DNA of 64,000 nt from Methylopila capsulata (GTDB lineage Bacteria > Pseudomonadota > Alphaproteobacteria > Rhizobiales > Methylopilaceae), in assembly GCF_016907975.1 (NCBI RefSeq), contig NZ_JAFBCY010000003.1, forward strand, positions 930,001 to 994,000, in the 5' to 3' direction. Positions 36,508-47,456 of the stretch are shown here, piece after piece. Both the position numbers and the translations under genes were made by a program. Under the pieces are notes generated by a model that made no database searches, was not told the origin of the DNA, and saw only the letters and a list, made by a program, of their open reading frames with translations. Each line of letters starts with the position of its first letter. Positions within the stretch are counted from its first letter, which is position 1.

Positions 36508-37170
36508 ATGCCGGATCCGACTTCGCCCCGCAACGCCACCAACGAGACCGCCGAGACGGTCGTCGAGCCCGTCGAGGGGACGACGACGCCTGAGACCGAC
36601 GAGGAACGCGCCGACGCCACCATCGAGGCCGAGGTCGCCGAGCCGGCCCCCGCGGACCGCACCGCCGAGCTGGAAGCCGCGGTCAACGACCTGCGCGACC
36701 GGCTGCTCCGCAGCCACGCCGAGATGGAGAACCTGCGCCGCCGCACCGAGCGTGAGGTGCAGGACGGCCGCCGCTACGCCATCTCCTCCTTCGCCCGCGA
36801 TCTGCTGGGCGTCGCCGACAACCTCCGCCGCGCGCTCGACGCCGCAGCCGCCGGCGGCGCCGCGACCGACCCGATCCTGAAGGCGCTCGTGGAAGGCGTG
36901 GAGCTCACCGAGAAGGAGCTTCTGAAGTCGCTGGAGAAGAACGGCGTCCAGAAGCTCGAGCCCAAGGGCCAGGTGTTCGACCCGAATTTCCACCAGGCGA
37001 TCTTCGAGGCGCCGGACCCGAGCGTGCCCAGCGGCACCGTGGTGCAGGTGGTGCAGGAGGGCTACGTCATCGGCGACCGCATCCTCCGCCCCGCCATGGT
37101 CGGCGTCGCCCGCGGCGGACCGAAGCCGGCCGCGTCCAGCGAACCGGCCGGCGTCGACAAGTCGGCTTAA
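36508..37170 (+). CDS. grpE: Nucleotide exchange factor GrpE
   Basis: 220 residues. Releases ADP from DnaK to restart its cycle. An acidic, Thr/Glu-rich N-terminus ([18 protein letters not shown]) leads into the long coiled coil ([31 protein letters not shown]) and the C-terminal beta domain with [20 protein letters not shown] and [19 protein letters not shown]. The usual neighbour hrcA is absent. It is monocistronic, following its own RpoH-type promoter. Confidence 0.96.
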   Translation: MPDPTSPRNATNETAETVVEPVEGTTTPETDEERADATIEAEVAEPAPADRTAELEAAVNDLRDRLLRSHAEMENLRRRTEREVQDGRRYAISSFARDLLGVADNLRRALDAAAAGGAATDPILKALVEGVELTEKELLKSLEKNGVQKLEPKGQVFDPNFHQAIFEAPDPSVPSGTVVQVVQEGYVIGDRILRPAMVGVARGGPKPAASSEPAGVDKSA

Positions 37171-37211
37171 GATCTCGGTGCTGCTGTCTAACCAAAGTCT
37201 TTTGGATAGGC

Positions 37212-37251
37212 CTTGAAAGCGTGCTCACGAACTCGTGAGCACGCTTTCAAG
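37212..37251. repeat. Perfect 18-bp inverted repeat with 4-nt loop
   Basis: The arm CTTGAAAGCGTGCTCACG (37212-37229) is perfectly complementary to CGTGAGCACGCTTTCAAG (37234-37251), loop AACT. It is 42 bp after the grpE stop and 62 bp before the preferred start of the RTX gene. No T tract follows. It could be a terminator of unusual type, an RNA stabilising hairpin or a binding site for a dimeric regulator. Confidence 0.9.
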
Positions 37252-37312
37252 CGGCCTGGCTTCCGGTAGTCTTCGCTCACTCTCCGGGGGGAGAGCAGCA
37301 GCGGAGATTTCG

Positions 37313-39286
37313 GTGGCGACCCTTTATGGCTCGCCCGGTCGGAACAACGTCCTGACCGGCGGCGACAGCTATGACTACATCTACGGAGCCGAACTTGCGG
37401 ACACGCTCCGCGGCGGCTTTGACGGCGACCAGCTGTACGGGCGCGCCGGCGACGACCAGCTCTTCGGCGAGAGCGGCGACGACTCGCTGGACGGCGAGGA
37501 TGGCGCCGACCGCCTCGAAGGCGGCGGCGGCTCCGACCGGTTGGTTGGCGGCGCGGGCGGCGATACGCTGATCGGCGGCGCGGGAAGCGACGACATCTCC
37601 GTCGGGAACCTAGCCCAGATGATCGGCGACCGGGTCGACGGCGACGGTCCGCTGGCGACCGACAACGTCGGGATCGACACCCTGTCGGCGAGCTTCGCCG
37701 GACGACTCGAGGCGCTCGTCTTCGCGCCGAACGATCCCGCGCACACCACGCGCATGCCCGGGGCCTTCCTGTTCAAGGGCATCGAGCAGTTCGACATCGT
37801 CAGCGGCTCCGGAAACGACACCCTCTCGGGCTGGCTGCTGGACGACACGCTTTATGGCGGCGCCGGCAAGGATTTGATCAGCGGGCTCGGCGGTGACGAC
37901 GAACTGGGGGGCGGCGACGGCGACGACCGCCTCTTCGGCGACGCAGGCGACGATTCCCTCGGCGGCGGCGCGGGCGCGGACGCGCTGGTCGGCGACATCG
38001 GCGACGACCATCTCGACGGCGACGGCGGCGACGATCGCCTCTACGGCGGCCGCGGCGCCGACACCCTCCATGGCGGCGACGGCGCGGACCTCCTGAAGGG
38101 GCAGGACGGCGACGACGAGTTGGATGGCCAGGACGGCGCGGACACGCTGGACGGTGGATCGGGCAACGACACGCTCATCGGCCACGACGATTACGACGAC
38201 TACGACCAACGCGACGTTCTTCTCGGAGGCGCCGGCGACGACCTCATCCGCGCGGGCGGTTCCGATCTCGCCGTCGGCGGCGACGGTTCCGACGTGCTCC
38301 AACTGCGCTTCAGGAATTCGTGGGCCGGCGAGGATTTCGCATTCTCCGACGGCGGCTTCGAGCTCGCCTCGGGGGGCTCGTTCTCGGGCTTCGAGAAGCT
38401 GGATTTCCTCGGCGGCTTGCGGAACGATCGGGTGAGCGGCGGAGAGTTGTCCGACACCTTGTCCGGCGGCTCGGGCGACGACCGGCTGGACGGCCTCGGC
38501 GGCGACGACGTGCTGATGGACGGGTATGGCGCGGACACGCTGTTTGGCGGCGCCGGAGACGACGTGTTCTACCTGCAGGAGAACGATTTTTATTACACAC
38601 TGCCGAGCAAGGACGTCATCGTCGGCGGAGCGGGCTTCGACACGGTAATCGCGACCTCCTACGACGCCGGCCTCGTCCTTGACCTTGCGGACAACGCCCT
38701 GAACGACGGCCTGCTTCGAGGCGACCGCTTCCGCAGCGTCGAGGCCTTCGTGGCGACCGACGCGGACGACGTCATGCGCGGCGACGCGCAGAGCAACGCT
38801 TTCTACGGCGGCGGCGACAGCGATGTTCTCGACGGCCGCGGCGGAAACGACACGCTGCAAGGCGGCGCTGGGGCGGACTTGCTGACCGGCGGCGAGGGCG
38901 CCGACGTGTTCGACATGTCGGACCTCGCCTACCGCTACATCTACGACCCGTGGGCGGGCGGATATCCGATCGGATTTGACTTCGCGGCCCGCAACGACCG
39001 CATCACCGATTTCTCCTCCGCCGAGGGCGACAAGATCCAGGTGTCGATCCAGGAGTTCGGCGCCGCCGCCGACTTCACGCTGACGCTTGGGACCGAAGCG
39101 AGCACGGCCGCCCACGGCTTCATCTTCGACGCCGGCTCGCACCGGCTCTGGTTCGATCAGGACGGCTCGGGCGACGGGGAGAAGTACCTGATTGCGACGC
39201 TGGACGGCGTGACGGCGCTCACGCGCGACGACTTCGTCTTCGTTCCCGCGTCGAACCCGATCGGCAGCGAGCCGCTGTTCGGCTGA
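37313..39286 (+). CDS. RTX (haemolysin-type) calcium-binding protein
   Basis: 657 residues from GTG 37313 (GGAG 6 nt upstream); this gives MATLYGSPGRNNVLTGG, like the MATFTG start of the other RTX protein. An earlier in-frame GTG (37235) lies inside the perfect inverted repeat and is less likely. Two blocks of GGxGxDxLx repeats (GRAGDDQLFGESGDDSLDG; GGAGADLLTGGEGADVFD) flank domains with LAQMIGDRVDGDG and FSGFEKLDFLGG. The C-terminus (ITDFSSAEGDKIQVSI to LTRDDFVFV) is a serralysin-like T1SS tail. No enzyme domain and no T1SS genes nearby; extracellular function unknown. Confidence 0.83.
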   Translation: MATLYGSPGRNNVLTGGDSYDYIYGAELADTLRGGFDGDQLYGRAGDDQLFGESGDDSLDGEDGADRLEGGGGSDRLVGGAGGDTLIGGAGSDDISVGNLAQMIGDRVDGDGPLATDNVGIDTLSASFAGRLEALVFAPNDPAHTTRMPGAFLFKGIEQFDIVSGSGNDTLSGWLLDDTLYGGAGKDLISGLGGDDELGGGDGDDRLFGDAGDDSLGGGAGADALVGDIGDDHLDGDGGDDRLYGGRGADTLHGGDGADLLKGQDGDDELDGQDGADTLDGGSGNDTLIGHDDYDDYDQRDVLLGGAGDDLIRAGGSDLAVGGDGSDVLQLRFRNSWAGEDFAFSDGGFELASGGSFSGFEKLDFLGGLRNDRVSGGELSDTLSGGSGDDRLDGLGGDDVLMDGYGADTLFGGAGDDVFYLQENDFYYTLPSKDVIVGGAGFDTVIATSYDAGLVLDLADNALNDGLLRGDRFRSVEAFVATDADDVMRGDAQSNAFYGGGDSDVLDGRGGNDTLQGGAGADLLTGGEGADVFDMSDLAYRYIYDPWAGGYPIGFDFAARNDRITDFSSAEGDKIQVSIQEFGAAADFTLTLGTEASTAAHGFIFDAGSHRLWFDQDGSGDGEKYLIATLDGVTALTRDDFVFVPASNPIGSEPLFG

Positions 39287-39335
39287 AGGCGACGCCGGAG
39301 TCTCCGCGCTGCGGCCGGCGGAGACTCCGGCGAGC

Positions 39336-40586
39336 TTAAGCCGACGCTGCGGCCACGCTGCGGTCGGCGCGGGCGAACAGGATCGGCAGCGTCGCGCTCG
39401 CGAGCAGCGCGACGCCCGTCGCCAGCGCGAAGGAGGCGGCGTAGCCGAAGCTGTCCGCGAGGTAGCCCGCGAGGTACCAGCCGATCAGGCTGACGATGCC
39501 GTCCATGCACTGGAACAGCGTGAAGTCGACGCCCGCCTGGGCCGGCGACGCATAGCCCATCAGCCGCGCGTAGAGCGCGACGAAGCCGAGCGCCATGACG
39601 GCGGAGTTGGCGATGACGATGGCGCCGAGCAGCCACGGGTCGCGCACGCCGAACAGCGCGCAGGCCGCGAGCGCCGCGGCGAGCGCGCACTGGAGGCCGA
39701 GCGCCGCAACCGCCATCCGCTCCGCGCCGAAGCGGCGGACCACGACGCCGCCCATCAGCGCGCCGAGGAGCCCCGCGCCGGTCGCGCCGACGCCGTTCAG
39801 CACGCCGATCGTGGAGAGGCCGAGGCCGGCGTCCACTAAGAACGGGCCCAGGACGAGCAGGATCCACTTCTGGCCGGCGACGAACAGCGCGGTGAGCGCG
39901 AGGCCCGCGCGCACCTCCGGCCGCTTCAAGGCCGCCAGGAGGCTGGGGCGGCGGGCGTCGGCCGGGACCGCCGGACGGCCGTCGCGGCCGAACACGAACA
40001 AGGCCCCGAGCGCGACCAGCACGCCGCACATGGCCCAGGTCGCCGGCCCCCAGCCGACGTAATCGACCAGCACGAGGAACAGGCCGCCGCCGATCGCGGA
40101 GCCCATGTAGGCGCCGCCCACCTGGGCTGCATTGCCCCAGCCGCGGTGACGGTCGGCGAGGCTTTCGACCGCATAGCCGTCGCAGGCGATGTCGACGGTG
40201 GCTGTGGCGAAGGCCGCGACCACAAGGCAGACGACGAGCGGCCCGAGCGCCGCCGGGCCGAACAGGCCGGCGAGGGCCAGCGCGGCCGTGGCGATCGCGC
40301 CGCCAATCGCGACCACCGCCCGCGACCGGTGCGGCCGCCCCGGCGGCAGACGGTAGCGCTCGACGGCGGGCGCCCAGAGGAACTTGAACGACCACGGCAG
40401 GACGGTGAGGAAGATCAGCCCGATCTCGCCGAGCGAGAGCCCCGCCGAACGCAGAACGGCGGGGAGACCCGTGAAGGTCACCCCGCCGATCACGCTCTGC
40501 GCCACATAGATCCCCCCGATCGCCGCGATGACCCGCGGCGCCGAGGGGAGGGCGGCCGGAGATGCGGCCGCGGGAGGCGAGGTCAC
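39336..40586 (-). CDS. MFS permease, RhtX/FptX-like siderophore transporter
   Basis: 416-residue, about 12-segment inner-membrane transporter. The N-terminal region [40 protein letters not shown] and LWAPAVERY matches RhtX/FptX-type MFS proteins, which import ferri-siderophores (rhizobactin, pyochelin), and more distantly AmpG. The start is one of two consecutive GTG codons (40589, 40586) overlapping the receptor's TGA, so it is translationally coupled to the TonB-dependent receptor. The pairing makes siderophore import the best guess; the ligand is unknown. Confidence 0.78.
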   Translation of the reverse strand: MTSPPAAASPAALPSAPRVIAAIGGIYVAQSVIGGVTFTGLPAVLRSAGLSLGEIGLIFLTVLPWSFKFLWAPAVERYRLPPGRPHRSRAVVAIGGAIATAALALAGLFGPAALGPLVVCLVVAAFATATVDIACDGYAVESLADRHRGWGNAAQVGGAYMGSAIGGGLFLVLVDYVGWGPATWAMCGVLVALGALFVFGRDGRPAVPADARRPSLLAALKRPEVRAGLALTALFVAGQKWILLVLGPFLVDAGLGLSTIGVLNGVGATGAGLLGALMGGVVVRRFGAERMAVAALGLQCALAAALAACALFGVRDPWLLGAIVIANSAVMALGFVALYARLMGYASPAQAGVDFTLFQCMDGIVSLIGWYLAGYLADSFGYAASFALATGVALLASATLPILFARADRSVAAASA

Positions 40587-42685
40587 CACTTGTAGCGAAG
40601 GCTTGCGAACACCTTGCGGCCTTCGTTGTAGTAACAGTAGTTCGACGTGCACACCTGCTTGATGCTGTCGAGCAGGTTCGTCGCGTTGACCTGGAGCGTG
40701 ACGCCCTTGAGGCGATTGCTCAGGTTCTCCATTTCGTAGGACGCCTTGGCGTCGACGAAGGCGCGCGGGTGGTTGGCGATTACGCTGCGGTTCAGGTTGT
40801 CGCCGAAGTTCGACCCTGTGTAGCGCACGCCCGCGCCGAGACCGAGCCCCTTTAGGGCCCCCTCCTGGAAGTCGTATCCGCTCCAGATGGAGAAGGCGTG
40901 CTTCGGGATGCTGGTGATGTCCTTCCCCTCGGTGACCTCGGTCAGCTTGAGGATCTTGGTGTCGGTGTAGCTGTAAGACGCCTGAAGCTTGAGGCCATTC
41001 TCGAGCGATGCCAGCGCCTCGATCTCGAACCCGCGCGTTCTGAAATCGAGCTGCAACTGAGAAGGGTCCGTTCCAGTGACCTCGAAAATGAGGCCGTCCG
41101 TCTGCTTCAGCCAGAACGCAGACGCGTTAATCGAGGCGTTGTAGCCCGGAACGGCGTATTTCACGCCGGCCTCAGCCTGCTCGCCCTTGGTCGGCTTGGC
41201 GACGCCGCTGTTCACCACCGTCCCCGAATTTGGCGTGAACGACGTGCCATAGCTGACGAAGGGCGTAATTCCGTACTCCGTGACGTAGCTCAGGCCGGCG
41301 CGGCCGGTGAACTTGCCCTCGCTCTGCCGTTCCTGGTCCAGCCCAGGCGCCTTGTAATTGCTGTCGAACCAATCGTGCCGTCCGCCCAGCAACAGGCGCC
41401 ACGGCCCGGCCTTCATCTCATCCTGAACATAGACGCCGACCATGGTCTGGAACTGCTTCGTCTTGTCAGGCAGCTCCGGCACCTGATGGTCAGAATTGAA
41501 GCTCAAACCATAGCGCGAGTTGTAGCCGAGCCGTCCAAAATCGAATCCAGTCAGCAGCGTGTGCTCCACCGGTCCCGTGGAGACCTGAGATTTCAGGTAG
41601 GTATCCGCCGCGAAGGAGTAGACGTTCTCGATGACCTTTCCGGTGTAACCCGTCCCACCGTACTTCTCGCTGAGAGATAGGGTCGAGAACCGCGTGTTCT
41701 GATGAATTGAAATCGTGTCGCTGAACGCATGCTCGAACTCGTAGCCGACACGACCCTGCTTTTGATTGAAGTTGTTGAAGTCAGGATTGTACAGAAGATC
41801 TTTCAACGCACCGGTCGAATATCCGTTTTCGTCATACGAGTTGGCGTTGAACATCGATCCGCCGGTCGTCGAGTTCATGTACTCCGACAGGAACGTGATT
41901 TTGGTGTCGTCGTTCAGCTTGAACGTCACCGCCGGCGCAATGAACACGCGGTCGTCGGGCACGCCCGGAAGGTCCGAGTTCGCGTGACGGGCGAGGCCCG
42001 TCAGACGCCAGAGTACCGTACCTTCCTCGTTCGCCGGCCCGCCGACGTCGAAGCTGCCCTGAAAGCGATCGAAGGAGCCAACCTGCGCCTCGACCTCCGC
42101 CAACGGGGCCTCGGTCGGACGCTTCGAGATCAGGTCGATGATGCCTACGGACGCGCTCGCGCCGTAGATCGAAGACGCGCCGCCCTTCAGCACCGAGATC
42201 GTCTCGAGACCGTAGGGCTCAAGCCGGAAGAGCCCGTTCACGCTGTTGTACTGTCGCAGGCCGTCGCGGAACACGCCGGTGTAGGTGATGTCGACGCCGC
42301 GGATGAAGAAACTGTCGAAGCGCGGGTTAAAGCCCGAGGCCCCGACGCGGACGCCCGGCGTGTAGAACAGAGCCTCCTCCAGGGTCTGCGGCCGGCGATC
42401 CTCGATCTGCTCCTGCGTCACGGTGTTGACCGTCAGCGGGATCTCGTTGATCGGCGTGTCGGTCTTGGTGCCGGTTCGCGTGGTTTTGGCGACGTAGCCA
42501 TCATTGGTCGCGACGCCCTGCGTTCCGCTCGCACCCCCGCTTGCTGCGGCGCGGCCCTCGACCGAGATCTCCTCGAGCGTGGTGGTCCCGCCCTCGGCCG
42601 GGGCGGTCTGGGCGTGGGCGGCGCCCGCGGTCGTCAGGGCGACGATGGAGGCGGTCGCAAGCAGGGCGAACGGCGTTCGAGACAT
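40583..42685 (-). CDS. TonB-dependent siderophore receptor (FhuA-like)
   Basis: 700-residue outer-membrane receptor. Signal peptide ends [10 protein letters not shown]; a TonB-box-like [11 protein letters not shown] follows; the plug domain contains [34 protein letters not shown] and FFIRGVDI; the barrel ends [17 protein letters not shown] with the C-terminal aromatic needed for insertion. Similar to FhuA/FoxA/FpvA-type ferri-siderophore receptors. ATG 42685 (GAAGGA upstream) opens the signal peptide. The start region is AT-rich, consistent with iron control. It forms a two-gene operon with the RhtX-like permease. Confidence 0.93.
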   Translation of the reverse strand: MSRTPFALLATASIVALTTAGAAHAQTAPAEGGTTTLEEISVEGRAAASGGASGTQGVATNDGYVAKTTRTGTKTDTPINEIPLTVNTVTQEQIEDRRPQTLEEALFYTPGVRVGASGFNPRFDSFFIRGVDITYTGVFRDGLRQYNSVNGLFRLEPYGLETISVLKGGASSIYGASASVGIIDLISKRPTEAPLAEVEAQVGSFDRFQGSFDVGGPANEEGTVLWRLTGLARHANSDLPGVPDDRVFIAPAVTFKLNDDTKITFLSEYMNSTTGGSMFNANSYDENGYSTGALKDLLYNPDFNNFNQKQGRVGYEFEHAFSDTISIHQNTRFSTLSLSEKYGGTGYTGKVIENVYSFAADTYLKSQVSTGPVEHTLLTGFDFGRLGYNSRYGLSFNSDHQVPELPDKTKQFQTMVGVYVQDEMKAGPWRLLLGGRHDWFDSNYKAPGLDQERQSEGKFTGRAGLSYVTEYGITPFVSYGTSFTPNSGTVVNSGVAKPTKGEQAEAGVKYAVPGYNASINASAFWLKQTDGLIFEVTGTDPSQLQLDFRTRGFEIEALASLENGLKLQASYSYTDTKILKLTEVTEGKDITSIPKHAFSIWSGYDFQEGALKGLGLGAGVRYTGSNFGDNLNRSVIANHPRAFVDAKASYEMENLSNRLKGVTLQVNATNLLDSIKQVCTSNYCYYNEGRKVFASLRYKW

Positions 42686-43218
42686 ACGCGGCGGTCCTTC
42701 AAGGAGAATTCCCGGGGACCTAGCCGCGATCACGCCACAAAGACAACAGATTTAGTCTAGAATTAAAATTAGAATAATGAAAATACTTTTGTCATACCCT
42801 AGTATTTCGGGCTGATTTTTAGGTATATATTGTATCTGTACGTTTCTCGCGCCTTTGTGTATTTGTCCTTTCCGATAGGCGACCTCACTGCGATAACGAG
42901 CAGACGATCCTAAGACGAACAATAGAGCGCTGGATCATGGAGGCCGGCCACGCGAGATTGGTCGGAGCTTCGATTTCGGTCGGCGACGACCGCATGATCG
43001 CTTGAACGCCCGTCCCAAAACCGATGCGCCGACCGCGTACGCCGCTGTGGCGCATTTGCGACAGATCGGCGGCGACGATCGGGCGACGCGCCCCAAGCGT
43101 GCGCCTCCGACGGACCTCGCGTCCGGGTCTTCGTCGTTCGGAGGGCGTTTCCACGGCCGGTCGATGCGTGTATCGAAGGGGCTGTATTGCACTGCGGTCA
43201 CGGAGCGGACGAGCGGCG
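42686..43218. other. Divergent intergenic region: siderophore receptor / bioB
   Basis: 533 bp without a supportable gene. 42740-42880 is strikingly AT-rich for this genome and should carry the receptor promoter. It contains a direct repeat TAGAAT at 42758-42763 and 42770-42775 (ATTCTA on the receptor strand), which resembles half-sites of the rhizobial Irr/ICE motif but does not form the full palindrome. 42880-43218 is GC-rich; it should carry the bioB promoter, but I could not pick one, nor find a TTATCTATAA-like BioR box. Open frames here look random. Confidence 0.45.
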
Positions 43219-44220
43219 ATGGCGCTTCCGAATTCAACGGCGACGACTTCCTCCCCCACGCATCTCAAGGCGTTGTGGACGCGGCTGGAGGCGAAACGGA
43301 TCTACGAGCAGCCGTTCGCGGACCTGTTGTTCCAGGCCCAGACCGTGCACCGCCGCCACTTCGATCCCAACGCGGTGCAGATGTCGCGGCTGCTGTCGAT
43401 CAAGACCGGCGGCTGCCCTGAGGACTGCGGCTACTGCAGCCAGTCCGCCCGCATGCCGGGCCAGAAGCTCTCCGCCTCCAAGCTGATGGAGGTCGAGCGG
43501 GTGATCGACGAGGCGAAGAAGGCCAAGGACGGCGGCGCCACGCGCTACTGCATGGGCGCCGCCTGGCGGAGCCCGAAAGAGCGCGACATGGACATGGTGC
43601 TCGCCATGGTCGAGGGCGTGAAGGGTCTCGGCATGGAGACCTGCATGACGCTCGGCATGCTGTCGCCGGAGCAGGCCATCCGCCTGAAGGACGCCGGCCT
43701 CGACTACTACAACCACAACATCGACACCTCCGAGCGCTACTACGCCGAGGTGATCACCACCCGCACCTTCGCCGACCGGCTGGAGACGCTGGACAACGTG
43801 CGCCAGGCGGGCATGAAGGTCTGCGCCGGCGGCATCCTGGGCATGGGGGAGACCGCGGACGACCGGGTCGACATGCTGGTCACGCTGGCGAACCTGCCCG
43901 AGGCGCCCGAGAGCGTGCCGATCAACATGCTGATCCCGATCCCCGGCACCAAGCTCGAGAACGCGGCGCCGATCAACCCAATCGACTTCGTGCGCACCAT
44001 CGCGCTCGCCCGCATCATGATGCCGACGAGCCACGTGCGGCTTTCCGCCGGCCGCACCGACATGTCGGACGAGACCCAGGCGCTGTGCTTCCTCGCCGGC
44101 GCGAACTCGATCTTCGTGGGCGAGACGCTGCTGACCGCCGACAACCCCGGCGAGGATCACGACGCCGCGCTGTTCCGCCGCCTCGGGATCCAGCCGGAGG
44201 CGCTGGACGCGTCCGAGTGA
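43219..44220 (+). CDS. bioB: Biotin synthase
   Basis: Radical SAM enzyme that inserts sulfur into dethiobiotin. 333 residues. The [4Fe-4S] motif C-x3-C-x2-C is in [17 protein letters not shown]; the [2Fe-2S] ligands include RYCMGAAW and ETCMTLGML, with the Arg of [24 protein letters not shown] is the SAM/substrate block. ATG 43219 is preferred over the open upstream frame because the protein-like sequence begins at MALPNSTA. Its TGA overlaps the bioF start (GTGA). First gene of bioBFDAZ. Confidence 0.97.
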   Translation: MALPNSTATTSSPTHLKALWTRLEAKRIYEQPFADLLFQAQTVHRRHFDPNAVQMSRLLSIKTGGCPEDCGYCSQSARMPGQKLSASKLMEVERVIDEAKKAKDGGATRYCMGAAWRSPKERDMDMVLAMVEGVKGLGMETCMTLGMLSPEQAIRLKDAGLDYYNHNIDTSERYYAEVITTRTFADRLETLDNVRQAGMKVCAGGILGMGETADDRVDMLVTLANLPEAPESVPINMLIPIPGTKLENAAPINPIDFVRTIALARIMMPTSHVRLSAGRTDMSDETQALCFLAGANSIFVGETLLTADNPGEDHDAALFRRLGIQPEALDASE

Positions 44221-45353
44221 GCCGGCTCGCCCGCTTCGAGGCCGCGCTCGCCGGCCTCGAACGGCGCAGCCAGCGGCGCCGGCTGATCCCGCGCGCAGGC
44301 CTCGACTTCGCCTCCAACGACTATCTCGGCCTCGCCGCTTCGCCGCGGCTGGCGAAAGCTGTGGCTGAGGCCGCCGCCCGCGGCGTTCCCGTCGGCGCGG
44401 CCGGCTCCCGTCTGCTGCGCGGCAACCACCCGGAGCACGAGGCGCTGGAGGCGGAAGCGGCCGCGTTCTTCGGAGCGGAGCGCGCGCTCTACTTCGGCGC
44501 GGGCTACGCGGCGAACGTCGCGCTGGTCGCGGCGCTCCCCCAGCGCGGCGATCTCGTCGTCCATGACGCGCTGGTGCACGCCAGCGTCCACGAGGGGCTG
44601 AAGTCCACCAAGGCCGACGTGGCCGCGGCCGGCCACAACGACGCGCAGAGCTTCGAGGACGCCATCGGCGCCTGGCGCGCCGACGGCGGGCGGGGAACGC
44701 CCTGGATCGCGGCGGAAAGCCTCTACTCCATGGACGGAGACACGGCCCCGGTCGCCGACCTGCTGGCGATCGCGGAGGCCCACGACGGATTCCTGCTGCT
44801 GGACGAGGCCCACGCCACCGGCGTGTTCGGGGCGTCCGGCCGCGGCCTGGGCGAGGCCTTCGAGGGCCGCGAGACGCTGATCTCGGTGCACACCTGCGGC
44901 AAGGCGCTGGGCGCTTCCGGCGCGCTGGTCACCGGCCCCGCCGCGATCGTCGACTTCCTCGTCAACCGCGCAAAACCCTTCATCTACGCCACCGCCCCCT
45001 CCCCGCTGATGGCCGCGGCGGTGCGGGAGAGCCTCAGGATCGTCGCCGAGGAGCCCGAGCGGCGCGTGGCCCTGAAAGCGCGCATCGCGGTCGCGACCGA
45101 ACGGCTCGGGCGCCTCGGCGTCGCGCCCACGGGCACGCAGATCCAGCCGGTGATCCTCGGCCTCAACGCCCGCGCCGCGGAGGCCGCGAAGCGCCTTCAG
45201 GCCTTGGGCTTCGACTGCCGCGCCATCCGTCCGCCGACGGTGCCGGACGGCACGGCGCGGCTGCGGATCTCGCTCACTTTGAACGTCTCCGAGGACGAGG
45301 TCGCCGCCCTGATCGACGCCATCGCCGAGGCCCTGACGGCCGCTGCGGCATGA
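44217..45353 (+). CDS. bioF: 8-amino-7-oxononanoate synthase
   Basis: PLP enzyme that condenses pimeloyl-ACP/CoA with L-alanine. 378 residues. [12 protein letters not shown] near the N-terminus, [18 protein letters not shown] with the PLP-binding Asp and His, and the Schiff-base lysine in [16 protein letters not shown]. The GTG start at 44217 overlaps the bioB stop, and the TGA overlaps bioD's ATG, so the three are translationally coupled. Confidence 0.95.
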   Translation: MSRLARFEAALAGLERRSQRRRLIPRAGLDFASNDYLGLAASPRLAKAVAEAAARGVPVGAAGSRLLRGNHPEHEALEAEAAAFFGAERALYFGAGYAANVALVAALPQRGDLVVHDALVHASVHEGLKSTKADVAAAGHNDAQSFEDAIGAWRADGGRGTPWIAAESLYSMDGDTAPVADLLAIAEAHDGFLLLDEAHATGVFGASGRGLGEAFEGRETLISVHTCGKALGASGALVTGPAAIVDFLVNRAKPFIYATAPSPLMAAAVRESLRIVAEEPERRVALKARIAVATERLGRLGVAPTGTQIQPVILGLNARAAEAAKRLQALGFDCRAIRPPTVPDGTARLRISLTLNVSEDEVAALIDAIAEALTAAAA

Positions 45354-45976
45354 GGCCGATCGTCGTCACCGGAACCGACACCGGCGTCGGCAAGACCGTG
45401 TTCGCGGCGGCGCTCACGCGCGCGCTCGGCGCGCGCTACTGGAAGCCGGTGCAGGCCGGGCTCGACGAGGCGACCGACAGCGCCTCGGTCGTTGCGCTCG
45501 CGGGGCTTTCGCCGGAGCGCGTCCTCCCTGAGGCCTACCGCCTCAAGACGCCCGCCTCCCCGCACGTCGCCGCAGAGATCGACGGCGTCGCGATCGACGT
45601 CGACAGCCTAACGCCGCCTGACGTCGACGGCCCGCTGGTGATCGAGGGGGCCGGCGGCCTGCTCGTGCCGCTGACCCGCTCCGTGCTGACCATCGACCTG
45701 TTCGCCCGCTGGGGTTTTCCAGTCGTGCTGGTGGCGCGCACGGGCCTTGGCACGATCAACCACACGCTGCTGTCGCTGGAGGCTTTGCGCGCTCGCGGCA
45801 TCACGGCGCTGGGCGTCGCCTTCGTGGGCGACGACCACCCCGACTCCATCGCGACGATCGCCGCCTTCTCCGGCGAGAAGGTGCTGGGCCGGTTGCCGCG
45901 GTTCGATCCGCTGACGCCGGAGGCGCTGGCTGAGGCTTTCGCGGCGGCGTTCGACGTCAAGGATCTCACGTCGTGA
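45350..45976 (+). CDS. bioD: Dethiobiotin synthetase
   Basis: ATP-dependent ring closure of 7,8-diaminononanoate with CO2. 208 residues. Walker [34 protein letters not shown] (conserved Lys and substrate contact), and [15 protein letters not shown]. Starts in a 4-bp ATGA overlap with bioF. It is followed by a 133-bp palindromic element before bioA. Confidence 0.95.
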   Translation: MRPIVVTGTDTGVGKTVFAAALTRALGARYWKPVQAGLDEATDSASVVALAGLSPERVLPEAYRLKTPASPHVAAEIDGVAIDVDSLTPPDVDGPLVIEGAGGLLVPLTRSVLTIDLFARWGFPVVLVARTGLGTINHTLLSLEALRARGITALGVAFVGDDHPDSIATIAAFSGEKVLGRLPRFDPLTPEALAEAFAAAFDVKDLTS

Positions 45977-45998
45977 CACGCGCGCTTTTCTTTCCCTT

Positions 45999-46131
45999 CT
46001 CCCCTTGCGGGAGAAGGTGGCGCGGAGCGCCGGATGAGGGGTCGTCCGGGACACCCGCCCCAGCGCAAAACCTGTCGATCGCCAGGATGTCCCGGACGAC
46101 CCCTCACCCTTACCCTCTCCCGCAAGGGGAG
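45999..46131. repeat. Palindromic repeat between bioD and bioA
   Basis: 133 bp with nested inverted repeats: CTCCCCTTGCGGGAG (45999-46013) with CTCCCGCAAGGGGAG (46117-46131), and TGAGGGGTCGTCCGGGACA (46035-46053) with TGTCCCGGACGACCCCTCA (46088-46106). Both pairs are perfect. Ends of this TTGCGGGAG/CTCCCGCAA type recur inside glyS (about 56992-57089). Transcribed through the operon, it would form a long branched hairpin. Confidence 0.85.
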
Positions 46132-46193
46132 AGGGGGACCACGACGACGCGATTCATTTTGCGCCGACGGGGCCGAGCTCGGGCGCTGCAACC

Positions 46194-47456
46194 ATGACCT
46201 CCCCTGTCTGGCGTCCGTTCTTCCAGCACGCGGTCGAGCCCGATCCGCCGGTGATCGTCCGCGCCGAGGGCGCCTATCTTCACACCTCCGACGGACGGGC
46301 GCTGCTCGACGCGATCTCGTCGTGGTGGGTGACGACCCATGGCCATCGCCACCCCCGCATCATGGCGGCGATCCGCGAGGCGACCGAGAGCCTCGACCAG
46401 ATGATCTTCGCCACGGTGACGCACGAGCCGGCGGAGCGGCTGGCGCGGGAGCTGGTCGCTATCGCGCCAGCGGGCCTCGCGCATGTGTTCTACTCCGACT
46501 CCGGCTCCACCGCGGTCGAGGTCGCGCTCAAGATGGCGCTGGGCGCCTTCGCCAACCGCGGCGAAAAACGCACGACCATCGTCGCGCTGGAGGGCGCCTA
46601 CCACGGCGACACCATCGGCACGATGAGCGTCGGCGAGCGCGGCGTGTTCAACGCGGCCTACGAGCCGCTGCTGTTCGACGTCGCCCGCCTGCCCTTTCCG
46701 GCGCTCGGCCGCGAGCAGGCGACGCTCGACCGGCTGGAGCAGATCGCCCGCGCCGGCGGAGTCGCGGCGCTGATCGTCGAGCCGCTGGTGCTGGGCGCTG
46801 GCGGCATGCGGATGTACCCGCCCTCGGTGCTGACGGAGCTCGGCCGCATCGCCCGCGAGGCCGGCGCGCTGGTGATCGCCGACGAGGTGATGACGGGCTG
46901 GGGCCGCACCGGCTCGCTGTTCGCCTGCGAGCAGGCCGGGCTGTCCCCTGACATCCTCTGCACCTCAAAGGGGCTGACCGGCGGCGCGGTGCCGCTCGCG
47001 GCGACGCTTGCGACAGCCGAGATCTTCGAGGCGCATCTGTCGACCGACCGCTCCAAGACCTTCTTCCACTCCTCGTCCTACACCGCGAACCCGATCGCCT
47101 GCGCGGCGGCGGTCGCCAATCTCGAGGTCTGGCGCGACGAACCGGTGCGGGCGCGGATCGCGGCGCTGGGGGCGGCGCAGTCCAAGAGGATCGCGCGGTT
47201 CGAGGGCGATCCGCGGTTCGCAAACCCGAGGGTCTGCGGCACGATCGCCGCGGTCGATCTCGTGGCGCCGGACACGGGCTATCTCGCCGAGATCGGGCTG
47301 ACGCTTCGGAGCTTCTTCCTCGACCGCGGGCTGCTGGTGCGGCCGCTCGGCGAGGCGCTCTACCTGATGCCGCCCTACTGCGTGACCGAGACCGAGCTCG
47401 ACCGGCTTTACGACGCCTTCGAGGAGGCCGCGGGGCTGATGGGCGATCCGCGATGA
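46194..47456 (+). CDS. bioA: Adenosylmethionine-8-amino-7-oxononanoate transaminase
   Basis: Converts KAPA to DAPA using SAM as amino donor; class III PLP aminotransferase. 420 residues. [13 protein letters not shown] (substrate-binding Trp-Trp), [35 protein letters not shown] and the PLP lysine in [16 protein letters not shown]. Its end overlaps the bioZ start by 4 bp (ATGA). The 217-bp gap to bioD holds the palindromic element, so expression may differ from bioBFD. Confidence 0.96.
   Translation: MTSPVWRPFFQHAVEPDPPVIVRAEGAYLHTSDGRALLDAISSWWVTTHGHRHPRIMAAIREATESLDQMIFATVTHEPAERLARELVAIAPAGLAHVFYSDSGSTAVEVALKMALGAFANRGEKRTTIVALEGAYHGDTIGTMSVGERGVFNAAYEPLLFDVARLPFPALGREQATLDRLEQIARAGGVAALIVEPLVLGAGGMRMYPPSVLTELGRIAREAGALVIADEVMTGWGRTGSLFACEQAGLSPDILCTSKGLTGGAVPLAATLATAEIFEAHLSTDRSKTFFHSSSYTANPIACAAAVANLEVWRDEPVRARIAALGAAQSKRIARFEGDPRFANPRVCGTIAAVDLVAPDTGYLAEIGLTLRSFFLDRGLLVRPLGEALYLMPPYCVTETELDRLYDAFEEAAGLMGDPR

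Noticed and set aside
42840-43218. BioR operator upstream of bioB
   Set aside because: I looked for a TTATCTATAA/TTATAGATAA-like palindrome and found none in the interval.
43002-43421. Open frames upstream of and overlapping bioB as a possible extra gene or longer BioB N-terminus
   Set aside because: Arg/Pro-rich, unlike any BioB N-terminus; similarity to BioB begins at ATG 43219.
46034-46951. Plus-strand frame through the palindromic repeat into bioA, containing a PLPQGERG-like peptide
   Set aside because: It is the out-of-frame reading of bioA fused to the translated repeat. The peptide is only the signature of the repeat, not of a protein.
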